A stretch of DNA of 14,124 nt from Candidatus Woesearchaeota archaeon (GTDB taxonomy: Archaea > Nanobdellota > Nanobdellia > Woesearchaeales > UBA10200): contig JACPBN010000083.1 in assembly GCA_016180275.1 (NCBI GenBank), positions 1 through 14,124 on the forward strand. Direction: 5' to 3'. Under the pieces are notes generated by a model that saw only the letters and a list, made by a program, of their open reading frames with translations, ran no database searches and was not told the origin of the DNA. The translations under genes were made by a program, and so were the position numbers. Positions 6,328-11,938 of this stretch are shown in pieces. Numbering within the stretch: the first letter of the stretch is position 1; each line of letters starts with the position of its first letter.

Positions 6328-7302
6328 ATGAAAAACTTCCCTTATGAATTGGCAGATAGTGTTTATTCTAAATTATCCAAAGATGAATTGCTTTCAATCT
6401 ATAAAAAAGCAGACCTATTAATCATGGATGCAGATGAGACAGTTGCGCCGAATATAACAGTCGGATTGGCAAATGAAATATTCAACCACATTATCTTGGA
6501 AACTCTAACTAACAAGGAATTTGACGGCAATGATAAGACTATCCTCACTCCTCATCAGATGCTTTCAAAGGTCTATCACCAGATCAAAGACTCAAGGCTT
6601 GCTCCAAAAAAGAACATTTACAGGTATGTCTTGCTTTCAAAGCTTTTTTTCAATGGGTTAAGGCTGTATAATAATAAAATAACCTCTCAATTGCTTGCAA
6701 AACTGATCCACAAAAAATCCAACCATAAAAAGATCCTTAAGATTGTTATAAGTACACTGACAGATGAAAAAATACGCTCTTTGTTTGAAAAAAGCACAGG
6801 AGGTAAAAGCCTCTCAAGGTATCTGTATTCCAAAGACGAAGTGGAAAATAGCTTATATTCTGGAGTTAAGGGTTTTGTCTCTTATGTATCAAGATTACCT
6901 AAACGAAACAAGAATCTAAAAAAAATCATGATCAGCGAAAGCTTTTCAGTTGATGGCAGAATAAAAAATTGTAAAAAGCAGCAGCTTGGCTTAGTTGAGC
7001 ATTATACCCAAATTTTCAATCTCAGTGCTCTTGTTTCAAATCAATTCATCTGTGAAAAAGATGGCATAATAAGAGATGTCAAAATCAATATCCAAAGCGC
7101 AGAAGACAAGAAAAAGTTTGCGCAAGAGGCTATTGCAAAATATAAATCCAAAAATGTAATAGTCATGGCCAATGACTGGGAAGATCTGCTTATGTCCACA
7201 TTGCCAGAAGTCAAGCTAGTTATATTAAGAGATCCGCCGAAAGGGATGTATAGACATGCAACTGTGGTTGTGAAAGATGGGTATAATGGATTGATCATTT
7301 AG
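6328..7302 (+). CDS. HAD-superfamily hydrolase-like protein with a large cap insert
   Basis: The 324-residue product has HAD-like motifs. The DxDxT nucleophile motif is LIMDADETVAPN (Asp34, Asp36, Thr38). Motif II may be a serine in IMISESFSVDGR (Ser203 or Ser205), motif III a lysine near 261-263, and motif IV the acidic VIVMANDWEDLLM (Asp283, Asp286). HAD enzymes transfer phosphoryl groups via an aspartyl intermediate; the substrate here is unknown. About 160 mostly helical, lysine-rich residues between motifs I and II would form an unusually large cap. The C-terminal part (VKLVILRDPPKGM, TVVVKDGYNGLII) fits the last Rossmann strands. It is transcribed alone and leaderless. Its TAG overlaps the TAA of the opposing toxin gene by sharing TTAG (7299-7302). 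Superfamily call fairly sure, function unknown. Confidence 0.65.
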   Translation: MKNFPYELADSVYSKLSKDELLSIYKKADLLIMDADETVAPNITVGLANEIFNHIILETLTNKEFDGNDKTILTPHQMLSKVYHQIKDSRLAPKKNIYRYVLLSKLFFNGLRLYNNKITSQLLAKLIHKKSNHKKILKIVISTLTDEKIRSLFEKSTGGKSLSRYLYSKDEVENSLYSGVKGFVSYVSRLPKRNKNLKKIMISESFSVDGRIKNCKKQQLGLVEHYTQIFNLSALVSNQFICEKDGIIRDVKINIQSAEDKKKFAQEAIAKYKSKNVIVMANDWEDLLMSTLPEVKLVILRDPPKGMYRHATVVVKDGYNGLII

Positions 7303-7691
7303 TATGGCGTGAAAACATTTACATCTTTGATCATTTCAAAATGTTTTTTGTTTCTAGTTGCAATAATCTGGATACGATTAATAATTGCACTGGCAGAGAT
7401 AATTGCATCTGGGATTCCACACCCAAATTCTCTTCTGAGTTCTCCTGCTTTTCTGGCCACATCCTTATCAATGTCTATTCTGTTCATAAGATTTAACAAA
7501 GTATCAATTATGATTTTTTCATGGGGCATAGAAGACGTTTTTCCTGAAAATATTTCAGTCTCTGTGATTGTAGAAAAATTAGCAATATACTCGCGCGATT
7601 TTACTTTTTCAAAGAACTCTTCTGCCTCTTTGATGCCCCTAAGCAAATCTATAATCAAATCACTATCTACTATAATCACTTTCTTAATCAT
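7299..7691 (-). CDS. vapC: VapC-type PIN-domain ribonuclease toxin
   Basis: The 130-residue PIN protein has Asp9 (VIIVDSDLIIDLLRG), Glu44 (ITETEIFSG), Asp95 (GCGIPDAIISASA) and Asn114 (IIATRNKKHFEMI). The order and spacing are those of active VapC RNases. It overlaps the AbrB-like antitoxin gene by ATGA and shares its last four bases with the opposing HAD-like gene. The target RNA cannot be inferred from sequence. Confidence 0.9.
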   Translation of the reverse strand: MIKKVIIVDSDLIIDLLRGIKEAEEFFEKVKSREYIANFSTITETEIFSGKTSSMPHEKIIIDTLLNLMNRIDIDKDVARKAGELRREFGCGIPDAIISASAIINRIQIIATRNKKHFEMIKDVNVFTPY

Positions 7692-7930
7692 CTTTCTCTA
7701 TCCTTCCATGTTTCTCTTAACTTATCAACATATTCAATACTGCTTTCTTTAATCTTTCCTCTCCACAATCCAAAAGCAGCTTTAACAGGATCTTCTTTAA
7801 TCTTTTTTATTATGATATCATCGCCTTTTGTCTCTATCAGCATAGTCTCACCTATCGCTATATCTGTCCTTTTTCTAACTTCTCTTGGCAAAGTTATTTG
7901 GTAATTTCTTGTAACAACAACGCTGGTCAT
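7688..7930 (-). CDS. vapB: AbrB/MazE-type antitoxin
   Basis: The 80-residue product has an N-terminal swapped-hairpin AbrB DNA-binding domain: VVVTRNYQITLPREVRKRTDIAIGETM, then LIETKGDDIIIKKI. The C-terminal tail from about residue 47 (DPVKAAFGLWRGKIKESSIEYVDKLRETWKDRER) is a toxin-binding segment often seen with PIN toxins. It differs from the antitoxins of the other three modules, so this locus is not a recent duplicate of them. The operator is probably in the short leader. Confidence 0.88.
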   Translation of the reverse strand: MTSVVVTRNYQITLPREVRKRTDIAIGETMLIETKGDDIIIKKIKEDPVKAAFGLWRGKIKESSIEYVDKLRETWKDRER

Positions 7931-7940
7931 AGTTAGTCAC

Positions 7941-7972
7941 CTATAGTAACCATAGTTGAACTAATATATAAG
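7941..7972 (-). promoter_or_regulatory. Promoter and candidate operator of the AbrB/VapC module
   Basis: The minus-strand TATA-like CTTATATATT (7963-7972) predicts a start near 7941. The imperfect inverted repeat CTATAG-TAA-CCATAG (7941-7955, five of six pairs) covers that point; CATAGTT recurs at 7929-7935 and 7951-7957. Confidence 0.4.
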
Positions 7973-8030
7973 CTTATCTACTTTTTTCTAATAGTTATAA
8001 TCACTCTCAAGTGGTTAAAAATAGCAAAAG

Positions 8031-8038
8031 TTTATATA
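8031..8038 (+). promoter_or_regulatory. TATA box for the structured RNA or leader
   Basis: TTTATATA is followed about 26 bases later by the base of a stable hairpin at 8061-8065. The only gene upstream is divergent, so this box must serve the RNA at 8061-8128 and possibly the gene at 8166. Confidence 0.6.
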
Positions 8039-8060
8039 CTAGCTCTTCTTTCTTCTAGCT

Positions 8061-8128
8061 AATAATCCACGCCCATGAGTCCGTGTTTCTAACCAAACAC
8101 CCCTCACAACCTCATGGGTGGATTTTTT
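8061..8128 (+). ncRNA. Candidate small structured RNA, or structured leader of the next gene
   Basis: A predicted transcript of about 68 bases folds well by eye. The outer stem pairs ATCCA (8065-8069) with TGGAT (8119-8123). After a CG bulge, CCCATGAG (8072-8079) pairs perfectly with CTCATGGG (8111-8118). Inside, GTGTTT (8083-8088) and AAACAC (8095-8100) form a 6-pair hairpin with loop CTAACC. An unpaired C-rich strand of ten bases lies at 8101-8110, opposite only three on the other side. Six T (8123-8128) close the element. TATA box, fold and T-run together make a self-contained unit. It matches no RNA family I know. The next ATG is 38 bases after the T-run, so it could also be an attenuator or riboswitch-like leader. 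Confidence 0.55.
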
Positions 8129-8165
8129 ATCATATCAATTAAAGTCTTGAGAGAATGCTATTAAA

Positions 8166-8576
8166 ATGCCAGAAATCGACCTAGACGCAATAACAAGAGT
8201 ACTAGCGCCTAGTTTTAATTCTAATTCTCCTCTTCCAAATCCTATGGATCCTAAAACGGCAGATGTAAATAGTTTTGGCCCAAATCCTGATTCAGATGGC
8301 TCAAATGACAGCAATGATTCAGGAAGCCCTGGTTCAGAGACAGAGGATATGGCAGGTGCCAAAAGTGATATAACCCATAAAAAAGATAATTTTGGTATTA
8401 ATAATGAAAACGGTTCTGGCAATAATAAAAATGAAGAGGCTAATAGAGTTAAACGACAGTACACTGATCCAATTACAAAAGAATATTCAGCACAGTTCAA
8501 TAATTTTCGCGGAAGGCCAGTGTATGAAGATGACATTTACGATAAAACAAAATTCAAGATAACAGGGATGGGATAA
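8166..8576 (+). CDS. Hypothetical low-complexity, probably disordered protein
   Basis: The 136-residue product is unrecognised. Residues about 17-60 are almost all N, S, P, D and G (SDGSNDSNDSGSPGSETED), typical of intrinsic disorder. A further N/K/E-rich stretch follows, then a more ordered, charged C-terminus (RVKRQYTDPITKEYSAQFNN, then RPVYEDDIYDKTKFKITGMG). There is no signal peptide, membrane segment or cysteine. No clear ribosome binding site precedes the ATG, but the structured RNA unit lies directly upstream. A mini-ORF of 16 codons (8114-8164) ends just before it. Coding is supported by the uninterrupted frame and non-random composition. Function unknown. Confidence 0.5.
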   Translation: MPEIDLDAITRVLAPSFNSNSPLPNPMDPKTADVNSFGPNPDSDGSNDSNDSGSPGSETEDMAGAKSDITHKKDNFGINNENGSGNNKNEEANRVKRQYTDPITKEYSAQFNNFRGRPVYEDDIYDKTKFKITGMG

Positions 8577-8820
8577 ATAACATCAGAACTAAAGATTGAA
8601 GCTGTCAGAAATTTGCCGGATGATCATCCATCTAGACGGGTGTAGTGAAGAAAAATTATAGAAAATACAACCAGGATATATAGCAAAGACAACAAATTTT
8701 CGAATATATAACCTGCCTTTGCTTATTACGAAAAGCAAACAAATGTCCGATAATTATCTGCTTTGAGTATAAAACAATAATAAATTAAAGCACTAAAACA
8801 AGTAAATATTAAACTGAAAG
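8577..8820 (+). other. Gene-free stretch with a perfect palindrome
   Basis: About 240 AT-rich bases with no credible ORF. The only structure seen is GGATGATCATCC (8618-8629), a perfect 12-base palindrome about 40 bases after the stop of the disordered protein. It could be a protein-binding site or part of a 3' end; it is not followed by a T-run. Confidence 0.35.
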
Positions 8821-8828
8821 ATATAATA
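8821..8828 (+). promoter_or_regulatory. Probable TATA box of the 326-residue protein gene
   Basis: ATATAATA is centred about 28 bases before the ATG at 8853, compatible with leaderless transcription. It is weaker than the TTTATATA boxes elsewhere. Confidence 0.4.
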
Positions 8829-8861
8829 AACAAAAACTAATTATTAAAAAAAATGGCTGAA
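8829..8861 (+). repeat. Direct repeat, left copy (spans the start codon)
   Basis: A 25-base stretch ending in eight A, then T, then GGCTGAA. It is identical to 9881-9912 except for that T. It includes the ATG and first codons of the gene at 8853. Confidence 0.85.
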
Positions 8862-9833
8862 GCCTTAGAAACTGGAACTGCACCTTTAGAAGCAATAGTA
8901 GAAGACTTCTTCGTAGAATTATTTCCAGAAGGGGATAAATATCTTTCTAAGATTATTAATTCAAAAGACGGCAATAAAAAAATAGAAGCCATTGGAAATA
9001 TTGCAGATTTCTTAGTTGAAAATAATTTTAATTCTTATCATTGTTATAGGATTGTCGTTGGCAAAGGCTGGGAAGCTAAGCTTAAATGGATTGAAGAACA
9101 TTATGCTTTCTACAAACAAAATGGATTAACTAATAATAAATGTACTGTAGAACTAAATGCTAAAGACTGGAAAAAAAGAGTAGTATACTGGGCAAGTGTA
9201 AGTGACTTATTTGAGCAGGTAACTTTAACTGAAACAAGAATCTCGCCTCTTATTGATGCCTATTTAATTAGAATAATATTTAACAGTGAAACAAAAGATG
9301 ATGCAGCTGCCCTAATCCAAAATTGCACTTATGATAATGCAGAAAAGTTTAAAGAAGATGTAAGTTCAATTGCAGGAATTACACAAACTTCAAATGTTGA
9401 TGAAGTTATTGCACAGATAACCAATACCTTTGGTTATTCAAAAGCAGAGATAGACATGTATCTTGTTGCCATAAACAAGAACAGGAGGGGATTACTAAAG
9501 TGGTATAATACAGGTGAGGTATACCCTACAAAAACAATAACATTATATGGGGAGGATCAATATGGTAGTATGAAGCTAATAGATAAGTTAAACATACAGC
9601 AAGACTCTTCTTTGGATATTGCCTGTAAAAATGACCTCAAAAAAACATTACTTGCCAAGCTTAGAGCAAGAGTAAATGGAACATACCAAATACTAGAAAC
9701 TGTAATTGACAGATATGACGGCGATATTTCCCAATTAATGCCAGATGAAGCTGCTGAATTTAATATCGCGCTAGGAAAGATAAGGAGAAATAGGCTTCTT
9801 ATGGGTGAGATATATGAATTAATAACCAAGTAA
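8853..9833 (+). CDS. Hypothetical protein, 326 residues, unrecognised
   Basis: A full, uninterrupted frame gives a soluble, mostly helical, acidic-to-neutral protein without signal peptide or membrane segments. Recognisable stretches are few. Residues about 60-115 carry several tryptophans and aromatics (YRIVVGKGWEAKLKWIEEHY, WKKRVVYWASVSDLF). A middle part contains TFGYSKAEIDMYLVAINKNR, and the C-terminus is helical (DEAAEFNIALGKIRRNRLLM, then GEIYELITK). I cannot assign a family. It stands alone between the disordered protein and the opposing L15e gene, and a 32-33 base direct repeat brackets it, the left copy covering its start codon. That suggests a past duplication or mobile unit. Its own TATA-like box fits a leaderless start. 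Confidence 0.75.
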   Translation: MAEALETGTAPLEAIVEDFFVELFPEGDKYLSKIINSKDGNKKIEAIGNIADFLVENNFNSYHCYRIVVGKGWEAKLKWIEEHYAFYKQNGLTNNKCTVELNAKDWKKRVVYWASVSDLFEQVTLTETRISPLIDAYLIRIIFNSETKDDAAALIQNCTYDNAEKFKEDVSSIAGITQTSNVDEVIAQITNTFGYSKAEIDMYLVAINKNRRGLLKWYNTGEVYPTKTITLYGEDQYGSMKLIDKLNIQQDSSLDIACKNDLKKTLLAKLRARVNGTYQILETVIDRYDGDISQLMPDEAAEFNIALGKIRRNRLLMGEIYELITK

Positions 9834-9880
9834 TTAATTAGACAATGAAAACAAAAATGCCATAAAAAAAGAATAGAAAG

Positions 9881-9912
9881 AACAAAAACTAATTATTAAA
9901 AAAAAGGCTGAA
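9881..9912 (+). repeat. Direct repeat, right copy (start codon lost)
   Basis: Identical to 8829-8861 except that the T of the ATG is absent, so it cannot start translation. On the minus strand its A-runs become T-runs downstream of L15e, so it may double as part of that gene's terminator. Confidence 0.85.
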
Positions 9913-9922
9913 ATAAAATTTA

Positions 9923-9945
9923 ATGACAAAAAAATAAAAATTCTA
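9923..9945 (-). terminator. T-rich terminator of the L15e gene
   Basis: The minus strand carries runs of five and seven T separated by one A (plus-strand A-runs within 9929-9941), about 30 bases past the L15e stop. There is no strong hairpin. A second T-rich tract lies in the repeat at 9881-9905. Confidence 0.4.
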
Positions 9946-9968
9946 AATCATCAGCTTATTCTTACTGA

Positions 9969-10541
9969 CTAATTCCCCCGCCTGCTGTGCGCTCTCAAGC
10001 TAGGCCTGTTTTTTTCTGCGCCTTTGCCTTTAATGCGTAAGCCGCGTGATTTTCTTCCTGCAGATGTTATTCCTCGGAAAGCCCTTGCGCGTGCATTTGA
10101 AAGCCAGCTATAGTTAGGATTGTTTATTACAGACGGATGTGTTCTGTCTGCCATGATGACTTCAAACCATTTATGCATTCCGTCTTCTCCAACATAATAA
10201 CTGTTAAGAACTTCGCAGTTAAGATATTGCCTTGCAACTCTCGTCTCAGCAATTACCTGATAGCTTTTCTTTAAGTCTAATTTTTGTGTAGCGTGTTTTG
10301 TTCTTCTTCCGCCTTTAGAATATGGCTGCGGCCTTCTATGTCCGCCTTTTCTGACTCTTTCACGAACAACAAAAATGCCCTGCTTTGCCTTATAACCTAA
10401 AGAGCGAGCTCGATCCAGTCTTGTCGGATGCTCTAATTTTAATGTAGCAGGGTCTTGTCTCCATTGAATCAATCTTTGTTTCCAAAGATCATCATTCTCG
10501 CTATTTTTCCAAGCTTCTTTCAAGTACTTGTATAATCCCAT
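9969..10541 (-). CDS. rpl15e: Large-subunit ribosomal protein eL15 (L15e)
   Basis: The 190-residue basic protein is found in archaea and eukaryotes but not bacteria. Recognisable parts: YKYLKEAWKN at the N-terminus, QRLIQWRQDPATLKLEHPTRLDRARSLGYKAKQGIFVVRERVRKGGHRRP in the core, then SYYVGEDGMHKWFEVIMADRTHPSV, and the Arg/Lys-rich tail AFRGITSAGRKSRGLRIKGKGAEKNRPS. It binds 23S rRNA in the 50S subunit. An ATG two codons upstream (10547) exists, but GGAGG at 10550-10554 would be only two bases from it and eight from the ATG at 10541. The shorter form is therefore preferred. It is a single gene, not in a visible ribosomal operon. Identification very sure. Confidence 0.97.
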   Translation of the reverse strand: MGLYKYLKEAWKNSENDDLWKQRLIQWRQDPATLKLEHPTRLDRARSLGYKAKQGIFVVRERVRKGGHRRPQPYSKGGRRTKHATQKLDLKKSYQVIAETRVARQYLNCEVLNSYYVGEDGMHKWFEVIMADRTHPSVINNPNYSWLSNARARAFRGITSAGRKSRGLRIKGKGAEKNRPSLRAHSRRGN

Positions 10542-10549
10542 TTTCATTG

Positions 10550-10554
10550 CCTCC
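10550..10554 (-). promoter_or_regulatory. Shine-Dalgarno site that decides the L15e start
   Basis: Minus-strand GGAGG lies eight bases from the ATG at 10541 and two from the ATG at 10547. Usual spacing is about 5-9, so it selects the inner ATG. Confidence 0.65.
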
Positions 10555-10867
10555 GTTAGTTAAATTATAAGCCTATTTTTATGGTATATTATTTTTTATA
10601 GGCTTTTGCTAGTTTGTTTTACTAGGTCAGGATTCAGGCGAGCAAAGCCTACATTTCGCTGACAACTGATTAAAATTAGAGAGTATTTATAAAGTTATCT
10701 TCTATAAACAGCATATCCAACTGCAGAGGGCGATACTAACATGAAAATCTTTGATTTTCAGACTAGGGCCATAAAATAATCTACCAACGCACAATTTCCT
10801 ATCCCGGCATTAACAGCTTTTTGCACACTATCGTTATATTTCTCTGTTAATAGGCACAGCTATCGCT
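10555..10867. other. Non-coding stretch between L15e and a small ORF, with several inverted repeats
   Basis: No long ORF is present. The inverted repeat AGGCTTTTGCT (10600-10610) and AGCAAAGCCT (10641-10650) pairs with one bulge. Inside it CTAGT (10609-10613) faces ACTAG (10621-10625). An alternative fold pairs GTCAG (10626-10630) with CTGAC (10659-10663), enclosing AGGC/GCCT. Further on, TGAAAATC-TTT-GATTTTCA (10742-10760) is a perfect 8-pair hairpin. It overlaps a 12-codon ORF (10741-10779) that is preceded by GAGGGCGAT and, at 10685-10692, a TATA-like TTTATAA. Promoters for L15e must also lie here. Nothing is certain beyond the repeats. Confidence 0.4.
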
Positions 10868-11014
10868 ATGAAATTTCTTAAATCCCCTCTATCTTCAGAT
10901 AATCAAATAATTGAGATAGCTGGGCCAGATGTTTGCGAGCAGAAAGTTGCAGAAAAGATGTTTAAGAGAAAGTTTGCCAGATTAGAAGATGCGCTAGGCG
11001 CTTATTTGACTTAA
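10868..11014 (+). CDS. Small hypothetical protein, 48 residues
   Basis: ATG at 10868 to TAA at 11012-11014. The product is balanced and protein-like: MKFLKSPLSSDNQIIEIAGP, then an amphipathic helix (CEQKVAEKMFKRKFARLEDALGAYLT). No family is recognised. The frame has a weak TATA-like TTATAT about 30 bases upstream and no Shine-Dalgarno site. It ends 11 bases before the stop of the opposing fourth toxin gene. The charge pattern and acceptable codons argue for coding, or for the tail of a broken longer gene; the frame is closed by a stop at 10811 upstream. Confidence 0.4.
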   Translation: MKFLKSPLSSDNQIIEIAGPDVCEQKVAEKMFKRKFARLEDALGAYLT

Positions 11015-11025
11015 ACCTCTGAAAT

Positions 11026-11418
11026 TCAAAGAATTATTTTATTTAACTCATCTATCTTATCAAAGCCTTTATCTAATGTTAAAAGTATCAACTTATTTTC
11101 TATTACCTGGCTTGCAATTAACAAATCAGCTAATGCTATCGCCGTTCCAAGCTTTTCATATTTCCTTTTTAAGTCACTAAGTATCTCAGCAGTTTTCTTG
11201 GTAACATAGATTATATTGAAGTTATTAATAAACGCAAGGGCTTTATCTTTATTATGGGCTTGTCTGTCATGCATCCCGTCATAAAATTCAAAATAATTAA
11301 TAAAAGTAATCTGGGGAGCTGCCGGGTATAACTCCATATACTCTTTCAACTTTTCAAGTATGTCCTTATTTCTTCTTTCTATCTCTATCAAAAGTGAGGA
11401 ATCAAATACAAGCGTCAT
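11026..11418 (-). CDS. vapC: VapC-type PIN-domain ribonuclease toxin
   Basis: The 130-residue PIN protein has Asp6 (LVFDSSLLIEIER), Glu44 (FINYFEFYDG), Asp98 (GTAIALADLLIASQV) and Asp116 (ILLTLDKGFDKI). In the third motif the residue two before Asp98 is Ala, where many VapC proteins have a second acid; the four core acids are nevertheless present, so it is probably active. It overlaps its antitoxin gene by ATGA, like the other three modules. It is too different from the other toxins here to be a recent copy. Confidence 0.88.
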   Translation of the reverse strand: MTLVFDSSLLIEIERRNKDILEKLKEYMELYPAAPQITFINYFEFYDGMHDRQAHNKDKALAFINNFNIIYVTKKTAEILSDLKRKYEKLGTAIALADLLIASQVIENKLILLTLDKGFDKIDELNKIIL

Positions 11419-11657
11419 CTTCTAAAACCATATTCTTTTCTTAATTTTGCAACATGCTCATGCATTTCTTTAGCTTCTTTATCGCTTAATAACTTTTCTC
11501 CATAAAGAATATTATTCCACACTTCTTTTGATCTAGTATCATAGTTATCTACCATGTCTGACAGCAATGATCCCATACTGGTCCTATTTCTAACTGCCAA
11601 ATTCTTGAACTTATACCATGTTTTCTCGTTAACATTTTTAAGTGTTTTAAGTGCCAT
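11415..11657 (-). CDS. vapB: VapB-type antitoxin, ribbon-helix-helix-like
   Basis: The 80-residue product starts MALKTLKNVNEKTWYKFKNLAVRNRTSMGSLLSDMVDNY: a short strand followed by two helices, like ribbon-helix-helix antitoxins. The acidic-to-basic C-terminal helix (EKLLSDKEAKEMHEHVAKLRKEYGFRR) should bind the toxin. The start lies about 29 bases from a minus-strand ATTTAAATA box, so transcription is probably leaderless. Two near-palindromes sit exactly between box and start and suggest autorepression. Confidence 0.78.
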   Translation of the reverse strand: MALKTLKNVNEKTWYKFKNLAVRNRTSMGSLLSDMVDNYDTRSKEVWNNILYGEKLLSDKEAKEMHEHVAKLRKEYGFRR

Positions 11658-11690
11658 ACTAGGTATTAAAGTAATACTGGTATTTAAATG
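11656..11690 (-). promoter_or_regulatory. Promoter and candidate operator of the fourth vapBC
   Basis: ATACTAGGTAT (11656-11666) and ATACTGGTAT (11674-11683) are two imperfect palindromes of the form ATAC-T-G-GTAT, 18 bases apart. They overlap the start codon and the TATA-like TTTAAA (11683-11688). Confidence 0.5.
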
Positions 11691-11877
11691 TTACTATTTT
11701 GATTGCGACATTTGCATCATACTTCTATGACTTTTTTGTCACACATTTATTTGCTAAATCATACGAGTGTTTATTAATGGTCTGTTACTACTAAATTGTT
11801 TATTGACGAAAAAGAGTCAAATAGTATAACGATATCAAAACGGAGGACTCGTAGAAATTAGCTGACTAATTGGGTTG
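11691..11877. other. Gene-free stretch before the nucleotidyltransferase leader
   Basis: About 190 AT-rich bases without a credible ORF. Two TGAC/GTCA inverted repeats occur (TGAC-N6-GTCA at 11728-11741 and TTGAC-N8-GTCAA at 11803-11820). A GGAGG at 11842-11846 has no start codon at a usable distance. Promoter elements for the downstream gene are expected here but no strong TATA box was found. Confidence 0.35.
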
Positions 11878-11935
11878 TAGTGTTAAGCGAAGCGAAACAC
11901 TATGATAGTGTGGTTAAGCTTTTGCGAAGCAAAAG
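11878..11935 (+). promoter_or_regulatory. Two hairpins sharing GCGAAGC directly before a start codon
   Basis: Hairpin 1: TAGTGTT (11878-11884) pairs with AACACTA (11896-11902) around a loop containing GCGAAGC. Hairpin 2: CTTTTGC (11919-11925) and GCAAAAG (11929-11935) pair perfectly around GAA, again giving GCGAAGC, and end three bases before the ATG at 11939. ACACTAT-g-ATAGTGT (11897-11911) competes with hairpin 1. No Shine-Dalgarno site precedes the ATG, so the structure may limit or control translation. Confidence 0.45.
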
Positions 11936-11938
11936 ATT

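Noticed and set aside
7309..7752. 147-residue plus-strand ORF.
   Set aside because: Reverse reading of the third VapC/AbrB genes, which have clear domain motifs.
8075..8085. ATGAGTCCGTG resembles the hammerhead ribozyme core.
   Set aside because: The required CTGATGA and the GAAAC half are absent, and the bases are already used in a perfect stem.
8615..8640. C/D box guide RNA suggested by GATGATC.
   Set aside because: No proper C box RTGATGA and no D box CTGA at suitable spacing; the palindrome is the better description.
10626..10665. H/ACA-like guide RNA (hairpin with internal loop followed by ACA).
   Set aside because: Stems of only five and four pairs, no K-turn or K-loop, and the ACA overlaps the stem.
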